Shown here: one piece after another, positions 35,615 through 44,101 of the stretch
Layout: every line of letters starts with the position of its first letter
Numbering within the stretch: position 1 is the stretch's first letter
Source of the DNA: Chloroflexota bacterium
Lineage (GTDB): Bacteria > Chloroflexota > Dehalococcoidia > Lucifugimonadales > UBA3495
Assembly (NCBI GenBank): GCA_009840165.1
Contig: VXOG01000098.1
Location: forward strand, 124,001 to 188,000
Length of the DNA: 64,000 nt
Direction: 5' to 3'
The notes under the pieces: model-generated
Databases searched by the model: none
Seen by the model: the letters and a program-made list of their open reading frames with translations, nothing else
What the model was told of the DNA's origin: nothing
Translations under genes and position numbers: made by a program

Positions 35615-35641
35615 GTCATTCCCGCGAAAGCGGGAATCCAG
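35615..35641 (+). repeat. Dispersed GTCATTCC repeat, short copy
   Basis: GTCATTCCCGCGAAAGCGGG followed by AATCCAG, with the inner palindrome CCCGC-GAAA-GCGGG. The same unit is at 37477-37503. Confidence 0.85.
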
Positions 35642-35648
35642 AAACGGA

Positions 35649-35676
35649 GTAGGGGCGAATAATTATTCGCCCCTAC
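35649..35676. repeat. GTAGGGGC...GCCCCTAC palindrome, copy 2
   Basis: A perfect 28-bp palindrome (GTAGGGGCGAATAA and complement) between the convergent 3' ends of the BNR propeller gene and the dehydrogenase gene. Confidence 0.9.
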
Positions 35677-35683
35677 CGCGGGA

Positions 35684-36637
35684 TCAGAACCAGTTGGCTT
35701 TATCGACCACGTTGCGCAGTTCGCGGCCCTCGTTGAAGCGCTTGCAGTTGTCGATGAAGAGCTCGGTGCGCCGCTGTTCGAGGTAGGGGCCGTTGCCGGC
35801 GACGTGGGGCGTGATCAGCACGTTGGGCATGGTCCAGAGCGGGTGGCCGGCGGGCAGCGGCTCAATCTGAAACACGTCGAGGCCGGCGCCGCCGATTTCA
35901 CCACTCTGCAACGCCGTCACCAGGTCATCGAGGATCACCGTTGCGCCGCGACCGATGTTGATGAAGAAGGCGCTGTTCTTCATGGCCTGGAACTGCTCCG
36001 TGCGGAACATGCCCTGGGTTTCGGGCGTTTCGGGGACGGTCACGATGACAAAATCGGCGCGGGGGAGGACATATAGCAGATTGTCGGGGCGGTGCAGTTC
36101 GGCCACGCCTTGCGTGGGTTCCGGCAGCCTGGGATCGACGGCGAGCAGGGTCATGCCGAACTCGGAGCAGAGGCGGGCCGTCTCGCCGCCGATGCCGCCT
36201 ACCCCGACGATTGCGGCAGTGGCCTCGGGCAAGTAGATGGTCGGGTAGCCCTGTTGCCAGACTCCGGCGACCTGTTGGGGGATGTACACCTGCAACCCGC
36301 GAGCGAAGGCCAGCAGCAGCGACATGATGTGCGCGCTGATGTGATCGTTGTAGATCTCCCGGGTGTTGGTTACCACCACGTCGCTGTCGATCAGGGAGTC
36401 ATGGTAGTAGCCGGCGCGGGGGCCGGCCTGGGGGCAGGCGATCCATTTCAGGTTGTGGGCGCGTTCCAGCAGTTCCGGCCTGATGTCTCCGAACGCGGCG
36501 TCAGCGTCGCCGATGACCTCCATGGCCTCGCCGACGGTGGGGCAGACCTGCACGTCGATATCGGGTATTTCCTGACGCAGCAGGTCGGGCCAGTGTTCCT
36601 GGTAGTTGGGTGGGCAGATGATCAGCTTGAATGCCAT
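35684..36637 (-). CDS. D-isomer-specific 2-hydroxyacid dehydrogenase
   Basis: 317 aa. NAD-binding motif AAIVGVGGIGGETARLCSEFG (a GxGxxG fold) lies mid-protein. The catalytic Arg (NIGRGATVILDDLV), Glu and His (PNVLITPHVAG) of the D-LDH/phosphoglycerate dehydrogenase family are all visible. It probably reduces a 2-keto acid to a D-hydroxyacid; the substrate is open. GGAGG is 7 nt before the chosen ATG (MAFKLI). Confidence 0.92.
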   Translation of the reverse strand: MAFKLIICPPNYQEHWPDLLRQEIPDIDVQVCPTVGEAMEVIGDADAAFGDIRPELLERAHNLKWIACPQAGPRAGYYHDSLIDSDVVVTNTREIYNDHISAHIMSLLLAFARGLQVYIPQQVAGVWQQGYPTIYLPEATAAIVGVGGIGGETARLCSEFGMTLLAVDPRLPEPTQGVAELHRPDNLLYVLPRADFVIVTVPETPETQGMFRTEQFQAMKNSAFFINIGRGATVILDDLVTALQSGEIGGAGLDVFQIEPLPAGHPLWTMPNVLITPHVAGNGPYLEQRRTELFIDNCKRFNEGRELRNVVDKANWF

Positions 36638-36752
36638 GGGGTTGCCTCCGGCCGAGGGTGGTTTTTCGTCGGTATTGTAAAACGACGTTGAGGCGACGAT
36701 CACGGCATTAATTCGCGATTCGGGGCTTTAAACCGAAATGACAATGTGGATG

Positions 36753-37085
36753 TCAGAAGAGTTCCAGAATGCCCTCAGCGGCGTTGTCGTGGAAAGCCGT
36801 CAATTCACTGTGTCGGTCACGCAACAGCGTAGCCACTTGGGAAGTTGGGCCGTTGCCCAGCCGTATCCAGATTACCTTGGGTGGGTGGCCGCGGGAAAGG
36901 CTCAAGTCGCGGTAGTCGGCATCTTTGGTAACGATCACCAAGCTGCGCTCCCTGGCATAGGCCCAAATCACGGTATCATCCGCGGTATCCATGTCCAGAT
37001 CCCAAACGTGGACCGACTGTGGCCAAAGATCAGCTAGCATCACCTTGAGAGCGGGAGACAGATTATGATCGATCAGCAGCCTCAT
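36753..37085 (-). CDS. DUF5615 PIN-like toxin
   Basis: 110 aa, intact. MRLLIDHNLSPALKVMLADL gives Asp6 of the PIN-like site; LDMDTADDTVIWAYARERSLVIVTKDADY holds the following acidic residues. DUF5615 proteins are predicted RNases encoded with DUF433 partners. The ATG overlaps the stop of the DUF433 gene by 4 nt. Confidence 0.88.
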   Translation of the reverse strand: MRLLIDHNLSPALKVMLADLWPQSVHVWDLDMDTADDTVIWAYARERSLVIVTKDADYRDLSLSRGHPPKVIWIRLGNGPTSQVATLLRDRHSELTAFHDNAAEGILELF

Positions 37086-37315
37086 AGGGTCTGAGGATGT
37101 TTGATGCGCCGCTTCGGTTCAGCAGCAAAGGCGTAGCAGGCCAGGATGTCCTCGTGGGTCAAGTACGGAAAGTCGTCCAGTACTTCTTCTTCGGACATGC
37201 CGCCCGCCAGGTATTCCAGCACGTCATATACCGTGATGCGCATTCCTCGGATGCACGGTTGCCCGCTGCGCTTTCCCGGCTCTATGGTAATGATTTTCTT
37301 ATAGTCCACGGACAT
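37082..37315 (-). CDS. DUF433 antitoxin-like protein
   Basis: 77 aa. KIITIEPGKRSGQPCIRGMRITVYDVLEYL and EEEVLDDFPYLTHEDILACYAFA (given here in halves) are the standard DUF433 winged-helix-like pattern. DUF433 with DUF5615 is a predicted type II toxin-antitoxin pair; the DUF433 protein should bind both toxin and its own promoter. The start MSVDYKK is preferred over an upstream ATG because of the GGGGGG site before it. Confidence 0.88.
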   Translation of the reverse strand: MSVDYKKIITIEPGKRSGQPCIRGMRITVYDVLEYLAGGMSEEEVLDDFPYLTHEDILACYAFAAEPKRRIKHPQTL

Positions 37316-37476
37316 CAAGCCCCCCGCTGGCACGCCGCATTCTCTCCGCCGTTGTATCTATCATAACCCAATTGCCGGCGTTTGAGCCTTCAGTTTTGCG
37401 CTATACTGCCGCCATCCAACCGGCTACGCTCTGGCGCTCCTGAATTGCGCCGGCTGAGGCCGAATACCTTTCAATC

Positions 37477-37503
37477 GTCATTCCCGCGAAAGCGGGAATC
37501 CAG
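37477..37503 (+). repeat. Dispersed GTCATTCC repeat in a leader
   Basis: Second short copy of the GTCATTCCCGCGAAAGCGGG unit plus AATCCAG. It ends 19 nt before the hydantoinase ATG, so it lies in that gene's 5' leader. Confidence 0.85.
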
Positions 37504-37522
37504 TTACGGAGGGACCAAAAAC

Positions 37523-38947
37523 ATGCTGGACTTGATTATTCGCGGCGGCCAGGTGGTCACGCCCTGGGGCGTGGGCGACTGGGACGTGTGCATCCAGGGC
37601 GAGAAGATCGTAGCCATTACCGCGCCCAACACCATGACCGACGACGTCACACGCGTCATCGACGCCACGGGCAAGATCGTGGTGCCCGGCGGCATCGAAC
37701 CCCACGCTCACATCGACGCGCCCATCATGGGGCCCGGGAACCTGCGTACCGCGCCTCCGGAGCAGGTGAGCCGGGCCGCGCTGTTCGGCGGCACCACCAC
37801 GCTGCTGGACTTTGCCATCCACCACCCCGGCAACACCATCGACGAGGCCATCCAGGAGCGCACCAACTCCTGGCGCGGCAACTCCTACGCCGACTACGCC
37901 CACCACCTGATGCTGCTGGGCGAGATTCCCCAACGCACCCTGGAATCGCTGCACGAGTACATCGAGGGCGGCTGGTCCAGCGTCAAGATCTTCACCACCA
38001 ACATCCGGCCGCCGGAAATGTCGGGCGAGCCGCGCAAGGTGGGCATGGGCCACCTGCACGACCTGATGGAAGTGATCCAGCGCAATGACGCCATGCTGCT
38101 CGTCCACTCCGAGGACGACGACATGGTGCAGTACATGTACGAAAAGCTCCAGCGCGAGGAGCGCAACGAGTGGTGGAACATGCCGCAAGTGCATAGCAAC
38201 GAGTCGGAGGACGTGTCGTTCCGCCGGGTGCTGCGGGTTGCTGAGTGGACGGGGGCGCCGGTCTATTTCGTGCACGTGAGCGCGCGGGAAGGCATCAACG
38301 CCATCGGCGAGGCGCGTAACCGGGGCGTGCCGGCCTACGGCGAGACGCTGCACAACTACGCCTGCTTCAACGCCAACAACTACAAGGAAGAGGACGGGAT
38401 GAAGTACCACACCTACCCGTCCCTCAAGTCGCCGGAGGACGCGGCCATGCTGTGGAAGGGCATCGCGTGGGGCGGCCTGCACACCATGGCGACGGACGAA
38501 TACTGCACGGACTGGAACCTGAAGATCCAGGGCAAGTCCGTGCGCGACGTTACCGGCGGACACAACGGCGCCGAGACTCGCGTGGGCATCACCTACAGCG
38601 AGGGCGTGTCCAAGCGCGGAATGTCTTTGCAGCGCTTTGTGGACGTAACGTCGGCCAACTGCGCCCGCATCATGGGCCTGTACCCGCGCAAGGGCGCGCT
38701 GGCCCCCGGCAGCGACGCCGACATCACGCTGATTGACCCATCCATCAAGAAGCGCCTCACCATGGACGACTTCCACATCAGCGACTACAGTATCTGGGAA
38801 GGGTTTGAGATCGAGGGCTGGCCGGTCATGACCATCATGCGCGGCCAAGTGGCCGTGGAGGACGGCCAACTGACCGCCCAGGCCGGCCATGGCCAGTGGA
38901 TCCCGCGCAAGATTGACCGGGAGGTTACGAACCGGCCGATTGGGTAG
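37523..38947 (+). CDS. Dihydropyrimidinase/D-hydantoinase-like amidohydrolase
   Basis: 474 aa. Cyclic amidohydrolase with the binuclear zinc site: PHAHIDA (His61, His63), carbamylated Lys155 in SSVKIFTTN, LLVHSEDDD, YFVHVSAREG and ATDEYCTDWN for the final Asp. SDADITLIDPSIKKRLT is the composite small beta domain. Hydantoinases open five- and six-membered cyclic diamides; the exact substrate is open (allantoin and dihydropyrimidines are both possible). GGAGGG lies before the ATG (MLDLIIRGG). Confidence 0.92.
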   Translation: MLDLIIRGGQVVTPWGVGDWDVCIQGEKIVAITAPNTMTDDVTRVIDATGKIVVPGGIEPHAHIDAPIMGPGNLRTAPPEQVSRAALFGGTTTLLDFAIHHPGNTIDEAIQERTNSWRGNSYADYAHHLMLLGEIPQRTLESLHEYIEGGWSSVKIFTTNIRPPEMSGEPRKVGMGHLHDLMEVIQRNDAMLLVHSEDDDMVQYMYEKLQREERNEWWNMPQVHSNESEDVSFRRVLRVAEWTGAPVYFVHVSAREGINAIGEARNRGVPAYGETLHNYACFNANNYKEEDGMKYHTYPSLKSPEDAAMLWKGIAWGGLHTMATDEYCTDWNLKIQGKSVRDVTGGHNGAETRVGITYSEGVSKRGMSLQRFVDVTSANCARIMGLYPRKGALAPGSDADITLIDPSIKKRLTMDDFHISDYSIWEGFEIEGWPVMTIMRGQVAVEDGQLTAQAGHGQWIPRKIDREVTNRPIG

Positions 38948-38971
38948 GCTGGTTGAAACTGCGGGACCGCA

Positions 38972-38999
38972 GCAGGGGCGAATGATTATTCGCCCCTAC
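38972..38999. repeat. GTAGGGGC-type palindrome, copy 3
   Basis: GCAGGGGCGAATGA and near-complement TTATTCGCCCCTAC, after the hydantoinase gene. One end differs from the other copies (GCAG for GTAG). Confidence 0.85.
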
Positions 39000-39027
39000 A
39001 TCACACAAATGCACATGGATTTTTGGC

Positions 39028-39552
39028 GTGACCACGACGAACGAAAGTCTCCAAACGTGGGAATCAGTATCGGAAAGAATGCCGGAGCTTCTGAAAGAGC
39101 TCAGATGCAGTGACCTTTTGCGGCGTGATAGTCGGGGCTGGTTACCAAAAGATCTGCCGAAGAAAGGGGTTTATGTTTTCTACGGACATCACAAATTCCG
39201 TGGGCCCGATAAACCCATTTACGTCGGAAGGACCGACCGCGTGCATGACCGTTTGCGGGAGCATGGACAGCACAAGGCCACACACAACAAAGCGACTTTC
39301 GCATTTATATTGGCTGAGGAAGAGGCGGCCAAATGTGAAATTGTACGTGGTTCACGCAGCCGGAATGACTTCCAGAATGATATGGAGTTCAAGCCTTTTT
39401 TCTACGCGGCCAAAATGCGTATAAGGGACATGGATTTTCGCGTTGTGGAGATCCCAGATCCGATAGAGCAAGCGGTGTTTGAGGTTTATGCCGCTTTGGT
39501 GCTGGAGACGACAGTGCCGCAAGGAGGTTACAACGACTTCAGCAATCATTGA
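39028..39552 (+). CDS. GIY-YIG-type nuclease-domain protein
   Basis: 174 aa. PKKGVYVFYG then KPIYVGRTDRVHDRLREHGQ gives the GVYVFY...IYVGRT form of the GIY-YIG core with the conserved Arg. Family roles range from repair to restriction and homing; this one has no extra recognised domain. The GTG start is unusual and lacks a clear ribosome site. GC content is lower than in neighbours, which suggests acquisition. Confidence 0.75.
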   Translation: MTTTNESLQTWESVSERMPELLKELRCSDLLRRDSRGWLPKDLPKKGVYVFYGHHKFRGPDKPIYVGRTDRVHDRLREHGQHKATHNKATFAFILAEEEAAKCEIVRGSRSRNDFQNDMEFKPFFYAAKMRIRDMDFRVVEIPDPIEQAVFEVYAALVLETTVPQGGYNDFSNH

Positions 39553-39593
39553 TCAGGGCAGCGTTCCTACCGGAGAGTTTCACAGGAGGTGAC

Positions 39594-39854
39594 ATGAGCG
39601 AAAGGTGGCAAGTTCAGGAAGCGGAAGCCAGGTTCAGCGAATTTCTGGCGGCGGCGGAACGTGATGGCCCGCAGATAGTCACCAGGCAAGGAGTGGAAAC
39701 TGCCGTACTGGTCCCCATCGCCCAATGGCGCGACATGGAAAAGCGAACCAGGCGCAATATCAAAGAATTGCTGCTTGCTCCGGAAGCCCGGACCGAAAAT
39801 TTGACGCCCCCTCGCTCCAGGATGGTGTTCCGAGAACCGCCCACTCTGGATTAG
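39594..39854 (+). CDS. Phd/YefM-type antitoxin (orphan)
   Basis: 86 aa. WQVQEAEARFSEFLAAAERDGPQIVTRQGVETAVLVPIAQW is the Phd/YefM DNA-binding fold: the A-K-A-x-F-S-E pattern followed by a G-x-E/P-x-A-V-L-V strand. The C-terminal tail (LLLAPEARTENLTPPRSR) is the toxin-wrapping part and is intact. CAGGAGGTGAC precedes the ATG. The partner toxin is reduced to a 15-codon stub 4 bp downstream. Confidence 0.88.
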   Translation: MSERWQVQEAEARFSEFLAAAERDGPQIVTRQGVETAVLVPIAQWRDMEKRTRRNIKELLLAPEARTENLTPPRSRMVFREPPTLD

Positions 39855-39858
39855 CCTG

Positions 39859-39906
39859 ATGAACCTACTCGACACGTTGATGTGGCATTGCTCAATCTAT
39901 TTCTAA
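39859..39906 (+). pseudogene. VapC/PIN toxin stub
   Basis: MNLLDTLMWHCSIYF then TAA. The first six residues are the usual PIN start (LLDT with the catalytic Asp); everything after is lost. It stands exactly where the toxin partner of the Phd antitoxin would start. Confidence 0.55.
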
Positions 39907-40135
39907 GTCAGTAGGCTGCAAATTGCCTATGGGCAACCATTAAATGCACAACCGCCTCGGAAGGCGGCTGGCGCCCATCCGTCGAAACAGGATGGGGGGT
40001 CGATCAATATGTTACGCTAATCGGCCCATGTCGTCAACTTGCCTTGCGCGCACGCCGCGCCCAAGCCTATACTGCGGCAACCCCATTATTGCCGGCGCCG
40101 CGTAGCCGCCGGCCCTTTGACGACCAGGGTGATAA

Positions 40136-42661
40136 TTGCCGGATACGGGTACATCAGCGCCGACTATTTCAACGTTGCCCTCTGCGCCATTGGAGGGCAT
40201 TCGCGTCGTTGAGTGGGGCGAGATGGTTTCTGCTCCGTTCTGCGCCAAAGTGCTGGCCGAGCTGGGCGCCGATGTTATCAAAGTTGAGCCTCCAGACGGC
40301 GATCCGGCCCGACGGCGCGGCCCGTTCCCCGATGGCGTTTCCCATCCCGAAAGCAGCGGGCTGTTCCTGTTCGCCAATCAGGGCAAGCGGAGCATAACCC
40401 TGGACATGGCCACCGACGCCGACGTCGTCCGACTTCATCGCCTGCTGGAAACCGCCGACATCTTCGTTGAGAACCAGCCTTACGCCGCCCTGCACAAAGT
40501 CGGCATTTCCGCCGAGCAGTTGGCTGAACGCCACCCGCGCTTGATAGCGGTTTCGATCTCACCCTACGGCCGGATGGGAGATTACCGGGAGTACGCCGGT
40601 TACGACCTGCAAGTGAACGCATTGAGCGGTATGAGCTTCGGCACCGGCCATACGCATCGTGAGCCGTTGACCACGCCCAACCAACAGGCGGGGTTCCTGG
40701 CCGGCGTGGGCGGCGCGTTCGCCGCCATCGTTGCGCTGTTGGCCCGCGATGCTGCAGAAGCGGATGGGTGTGGGGATGCCGGACAGTACATCGACGTCGC
40801 CGACTCGGGCATCATCGCGACGCTGCTTACCGGCTATCATCTGCCCACGTTCATCTACCGGGGCATCGCCGGTTCGCGGTCCGGCAACCGGATGCGGCTG
40901 GGGTTATTCCCCAACTGTGTGCTGCCTTGCCGGGACGGTTACGTCTGCATCGACGCGCCACAGATGGAGCAGTACCAGCGGTTCCTGAACCTGTTGGGCA
41001 ATCCCAACTGGACGGAGGACCCGCGCTACCGGGACCGCCGCGCCATGAGCGACCGGTATCCAGAGGAAGCGGAGAGCCTGATCGCGCCCTGGTTCAAGGA
41101 GCACGATAAGGACGAGATACTGCAACTGTGTCTGGAAAACCGGATCCCCTGCGCGCCTGTGCTCACGATAGACGAAGTATTGGAGTCGCCGCACCTCCTT
41201 GCTCGCCGATGGTTCTGCGAGGTTGACCACCCGGAGGCCGGCAGTCTGCAATACCCCGGGCCACTGGTACGGCTGCACGGATCGCCGCTCAAAGTATCGG
41301 ATCCGGCGCCGATGCTGGGGGAGCACAACGACGAAATCCTCGGTGAGAATCCCCCTCTCTCGTCGAGGGAGAGGGTTGGGGTGAGGGTGTCGTCGCAGAA
41401 ACCGCTGAAAGCCTTGCAGGACGTTCGGATCATTGACCTGGGTTCCGCGTGGGCCGGGCCGATGGCGGGGCAGTTGCTAGCCGACATGGGCGCCGAGGTC
41501 ATCAAAGTGGAGAGCCGCGCCCGTATGGACGGCATGCGTCTGGGCCGGCCCATGATACCCATTCCCGATCTTGGTGAGGATCTCGCCGGCGGCGACCGGG
41601 GGCTGTGGCCGGAGTTACAGCCGGTCTTTCACGGGTTGAACCGCAACAAGCTCAGCGTTACCCTGAACCTGCGCACGGAAGAAGGCCGTTCCCTGTTGAG
41701 ACAGTTGGTTTCAGTGAGCGATGTGGTCTTGTCGAATTTCTCGCCCGGTGTGCTGCAACGGTTGGGCGTGGACTACGACAGCCTGAGCAGGGTTAAGCCG
41801 GACATCATTGTGGCGGCCATGCCGGCTTTCGGGGACACCGGGCCGTTGAGCGATATGGTAGCCTACGCGCCCATCATACAGGCCATGTCGGGCATGATGA
41901 GCCTGGTGGGATATCCACCGGAGGAGGGCGAGCCGCTGGTGGGAGAATTGCAGGCGGCCTGGAGCGATACGGTGGCTGCTCTCTGCGCCGCGTTGGGAGT
42001 GGTGGCCGCCCTGCGACACCGCAACCGAACCGGCTGCGGCCAGTACGTGGAAGCGGCGCACCTGGAGGGGACGGCGGCCCTCCTGGGCGTTCCGATGTTG
42101 CAGTACCAGATGACGGGCAATGTACCGACGCCCCCGGGCAACGACGATCCTGACTTCGCGCCGCACAACAACTACCCCTGCGCGGGCGAGGATGCCTGGG
42201 TGTCCATCGCCGTGGGCGCGGATAGTGAGTGGCGCGCCCTGGTTGGTGTTCTGGGACGCGAAGAATTGAACACAGATCCCAGATTCTGCGACTTAGCATC
42301 CCGCTGGCAGCATCGGCGGGAATTGGATGATCTCGTCGCAGAGTGGACACGCTCCAGGACGCCGGAGGAAGCGACTCACCTGCTGCAATCCGCCGGCGTC
42401 GCCGCCATGCCCGTGATGAACATTGCCGACCAGTTCGCCGACCCGCACCTGAACGCGCGGGATACCTACGTGGAAATCGACCACCCACACGTGGGAGCGG
42501 AGATGCTGTACGGGGTTCCATGGCTGTTCAGCGATACGCCGGGCTCCGTTCGCGCGCCGGCCCCGCTGCTGGGTCAGCACAACAAATATGTTCTGACCGA
42601 ACTGCTGGGCATGGATGACGCCACGGTGCGCCGGCTTTCCGACGATCAGGTGGTGTACTGA
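40136..42661 (+). CDS. Fused double CaiB/BaiF CoA-transferase
   Basis: 841 aa made of two complete family III CoA-transferase units. The N half (about 18-400) begins GIRVVEWGEMVSAPFCAKVL; at the catalytic position it has Gly186 (QAGFLAGVGGAFAAIVALLAR), so the Asp is missing. The C half (about 422-841) begins DVRIIDLGSAWAGPMAGQLL and keeps Asp611 (AWSDTVAALCAALGVVAALR). The join (residues 406-418, PPLSSRERVGVRV) is encoded by a copy of the dispersed CTCTC...GAGAGGGTTGGGGTGAGGG repeat, which here stays in frame. The order, inactive then active, copies the separate genes at 1.3-3.9 kb. The TTG start follows AGGGTGAT. The MFS gene starts on the last base of its stop codon. Confidence 0.92.
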   Translation: MPDTGTSAPTISTLPSAPLEGIRVVEWGEMVSAPFCAKVLAELGADVIKVEPPDGDPARRRGPFPDGVSHPESSGLFLFANQGKRSITLDMATDADVVRLHRLLETADIFVENQPYAALHKVGISAEQLAERHPRLIAVSISPYGRMGDYREYAGYDLQVNALSGMSFGTGHTHREPLTTPNQQAGFLAGVGGAFAAIVALLARDAAEADGCGDAGQYIDVADSGIIATLLTGYHLPTFIYRGIAGSRSGNRMRLGLFPNCVLPCRDGYVCIDAPQMEQYQRFLNLLGNPNWTEDPRYRDRRAMSDRYPEEAESLIAPWFKEHDKDEILQLCLENRIPCAPVLTIDEVLESPHLLARRWFCEVDHPEAGSLQYPGPLVRLHGSPLKVSDPAPMLGEHNDEILGENPPLSSRERVGVRVSSQKPLKALQDVRIIDLGSAWAGPMAGQLLADMGAEVIKVESRARMDGMRLGRPMIPIPDLGEDLAGGDRGLWPELQPVFHGLNRNKLSVTLNLRTEEGRSLLRQLVSVSDVVLSNFSPGVLQRLGVDYDSLSRVKPDIIVAAMPAFGDTGPLSDMVAYAPIIQAMSGMMSLVGYPPEEGEPLVGELQAAWSDTVAALCAALGVVAALRHRNRTGCGQYVEAAHLEGTAALLGVPMLQYQMTGNVPTPPGNDDPDFAPHNNYPCAGEDAWVSIAVGADSEWRALVGVLGREELNTDPRFCDLASRWQHRRELDDLVAEWTRSRTPEEATHLLQSAGVAAMPVMNIADQFADPHLNARDTYVEIDHPHVGAEMLYGVPWLFSDTPGSVRAPAPLLGQHNKYVLTELLGMDDATVRRLSDDQVVY
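41351..41388 (+). repeat. Dispersed CTCTC...GAGAGGG repeat inside a gene, copy 3
   Basis: CCCTCTCTCGTCGAGGGAGA then GGGTTGGGGTGAGGGT, matching the intergenic copies at 14271 and 20673. It lies in frame between the two CoA-transferase halves. Confidence 0.85.
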
Positions 42662-44088
42662 TGCGCCTGCGCCGGCCCAACATATTCTACGGCTGGTATA
42701 TCGTTCTGGTCAGCCTGATCGCCGACGGAATGAAGCACGGCAGTTTCAACCGAGGCTTCACGGTGTTCTACATTCCGGTGGAGCAGGACCTTGGTTTCAC
42801 CCGCACCATGATGGGACTTGCCGAAGGTCTGGGTCGCCTGATGGGAGGGATCCAGGGGCCGGTGATGGGGTATTGCACCGACCGGTTCGGGCCGCGCGTC
42901 ATGCTCGCATTCGGCGGCTTGATGTCAGGTCTGGGCTTCATCCTGCTGGGCTACACCGGAAGCTTCTGGTACTTCCTGGTCATCTTCGTCGGCTTCCTTT
43001 CGGTGGGGTTCCGGTCCGGCTACAACAACGCTTCGGTGGCGGCGGTGAACAACTGGTTCCGGCGACGACGCGGGTTCGCCATGTCCATCGTCAGCATGGG
43101 CAATGGACTGGGCGGCGCATCGGCCCCACTGGTCGGACTCCTAATTTTCGCCATCGGCTGGCGCGACGCCTGTACTGTGCTGGGCTTCGTCATTATCGGA
43201 GTGGTGATACCACTGTCGTGGTTCATGCGCCGCTCGCCGGAGGACATGGGGCAGTTGCCTGACGGCGACCCGCCGGAAGCAGTTGAAGCAAATGCCCAGA
43301 GCGCTTCCGGTCGCCGGAGGATGCAGTTCGGGTCGTATGACTTCACGGCGAAGGAGGCGATGCGGACGCCATCCTACTGGCTGTTGATACTTGCCACCGG
43401 TTTCCGCAACGTCGTCCACGCCGGCGCATCGTTCCTGATGGCCCCCATGATCGTGTGGTTCTTGGAGGGCGGCGGCGCCTACGGGACGGTTCTCTACGAT
43501 TCGATAGCGTCGGTGCTGGGCAAAATATTGGGCAGCCGCGACAGTACCGACATTCTGATCGCTGCCGGTTTCGTCGGACTTTTCTCAATCATCAACATGC
43601 TCTTCTACCCGATGGTAGGGTGGCTCGGCGACAAGGCCGACCGGCGCAAGCTGTGCGCGGTGTGCATGATTTCGGGAGCAGTGGCCCTGGCCGCGTTGAT
43701 CAACCAGAGCGGTTTCCTATGGCAGCTGACGGCCTTCGTAGTCTTCAAGGCATTCGCCGAAAGCGCCAACCCGCTGAACTGGGCGATCATGGGCGATTTC
43801 TTCGGCCGGCGCTCCTACGCCACTCTACGCGGCTGGCAGCATCTGCCCGACCAGATCGCTTCGATGTGGACTGCCATGTGGATGGGCGCCATCTATGACC
43901 ATACCGGCAGCTTCTACTGGGCGCTTTTCCCGCTGGTGGTTTTGTACATCGCCGCGGCCATCGGCTACTGGTTCCTGCCGCGCCCGCCGCTGCCCAGGCG
44001 ACTGCGGCTGCAACAGGAGCGCGAGGAGGCGCGGCAGGCTCGGATGGAGCGGGCCAGCGGGGCCGCCGCCCCGGAGCCTGCTGATTAG
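42661..44088 (+). CDS. MFS transporter (OFA/monocarboxylate-type)
   Basis: 475 aa with 12 hydrophobic segments. FYGWYIVLVSLIADGMKHGS and GYCTDRFGPRVMLAFGG are typical of the oxalate:formate antiporter/monocarboxylate group; VNNWFRRRRGFAMSIVSMGNGLGG is the TM4-5 motif. Its ATG shares one base with the stop of the fused CoA-transferase (TGATG), so the two are translationally coupled. Import of the acid activated by that CoA-transferase is the simplest reading, but is inference. Confidence 0.9.
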   Translation: MRLRRPNIFYGWYIVLVSLIADGMKHGSFNRGFTVFYIPVEQDLGFTRTMMGLAEGLGRLMGGIQGPVMGYCTDRFGPRVMLAFGGLMSGLGFILLGYTGSFWYFLVIFVGFLSVGFRSGYNNASVAAVNNWFRRRRGFAMSIVSMGNGLGGASAPLVGLLIFAIGWRDACTVLGFVIIGVVIPLSWFMRRSPEDMGQLPDGDPPEAVEANAQSASGRRRMQFGSYDFTAKEAMRTPSYWLLILATGFRNVVHAGASFLMAPMIVWFLEGGGAYGTVLYDSIASVLGKILGSRDSTDILIAAGFVGLFSIINMLFYPMVGWLGDKADRRKLCAVCMISGAVALAALINQSGFLWQLTAFVVFKAFAESANPLNWAIMGDFFGRRSYATLRGWQHLPDQIASMWTAMWMGAIYDHTGSFYWALFPLVVLYIAAAIGYWFLPRPPLPRRLRLQQEREEARQARMERASGAAAPEPAD

Positions 44089-44101
44089 CAGTCTTTTGCC
44101 T

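Noticed and set aside
39952-39996. Two adjacent GC hairpins (CCGCCT/AGGCGG and CCCATCC/GGATGGG) that could be a guanidine-II type riboswitch
   Set aside because: The loops lack the ACGR motif and no matching exporter gene follows; more likely debris after the toxin stub.
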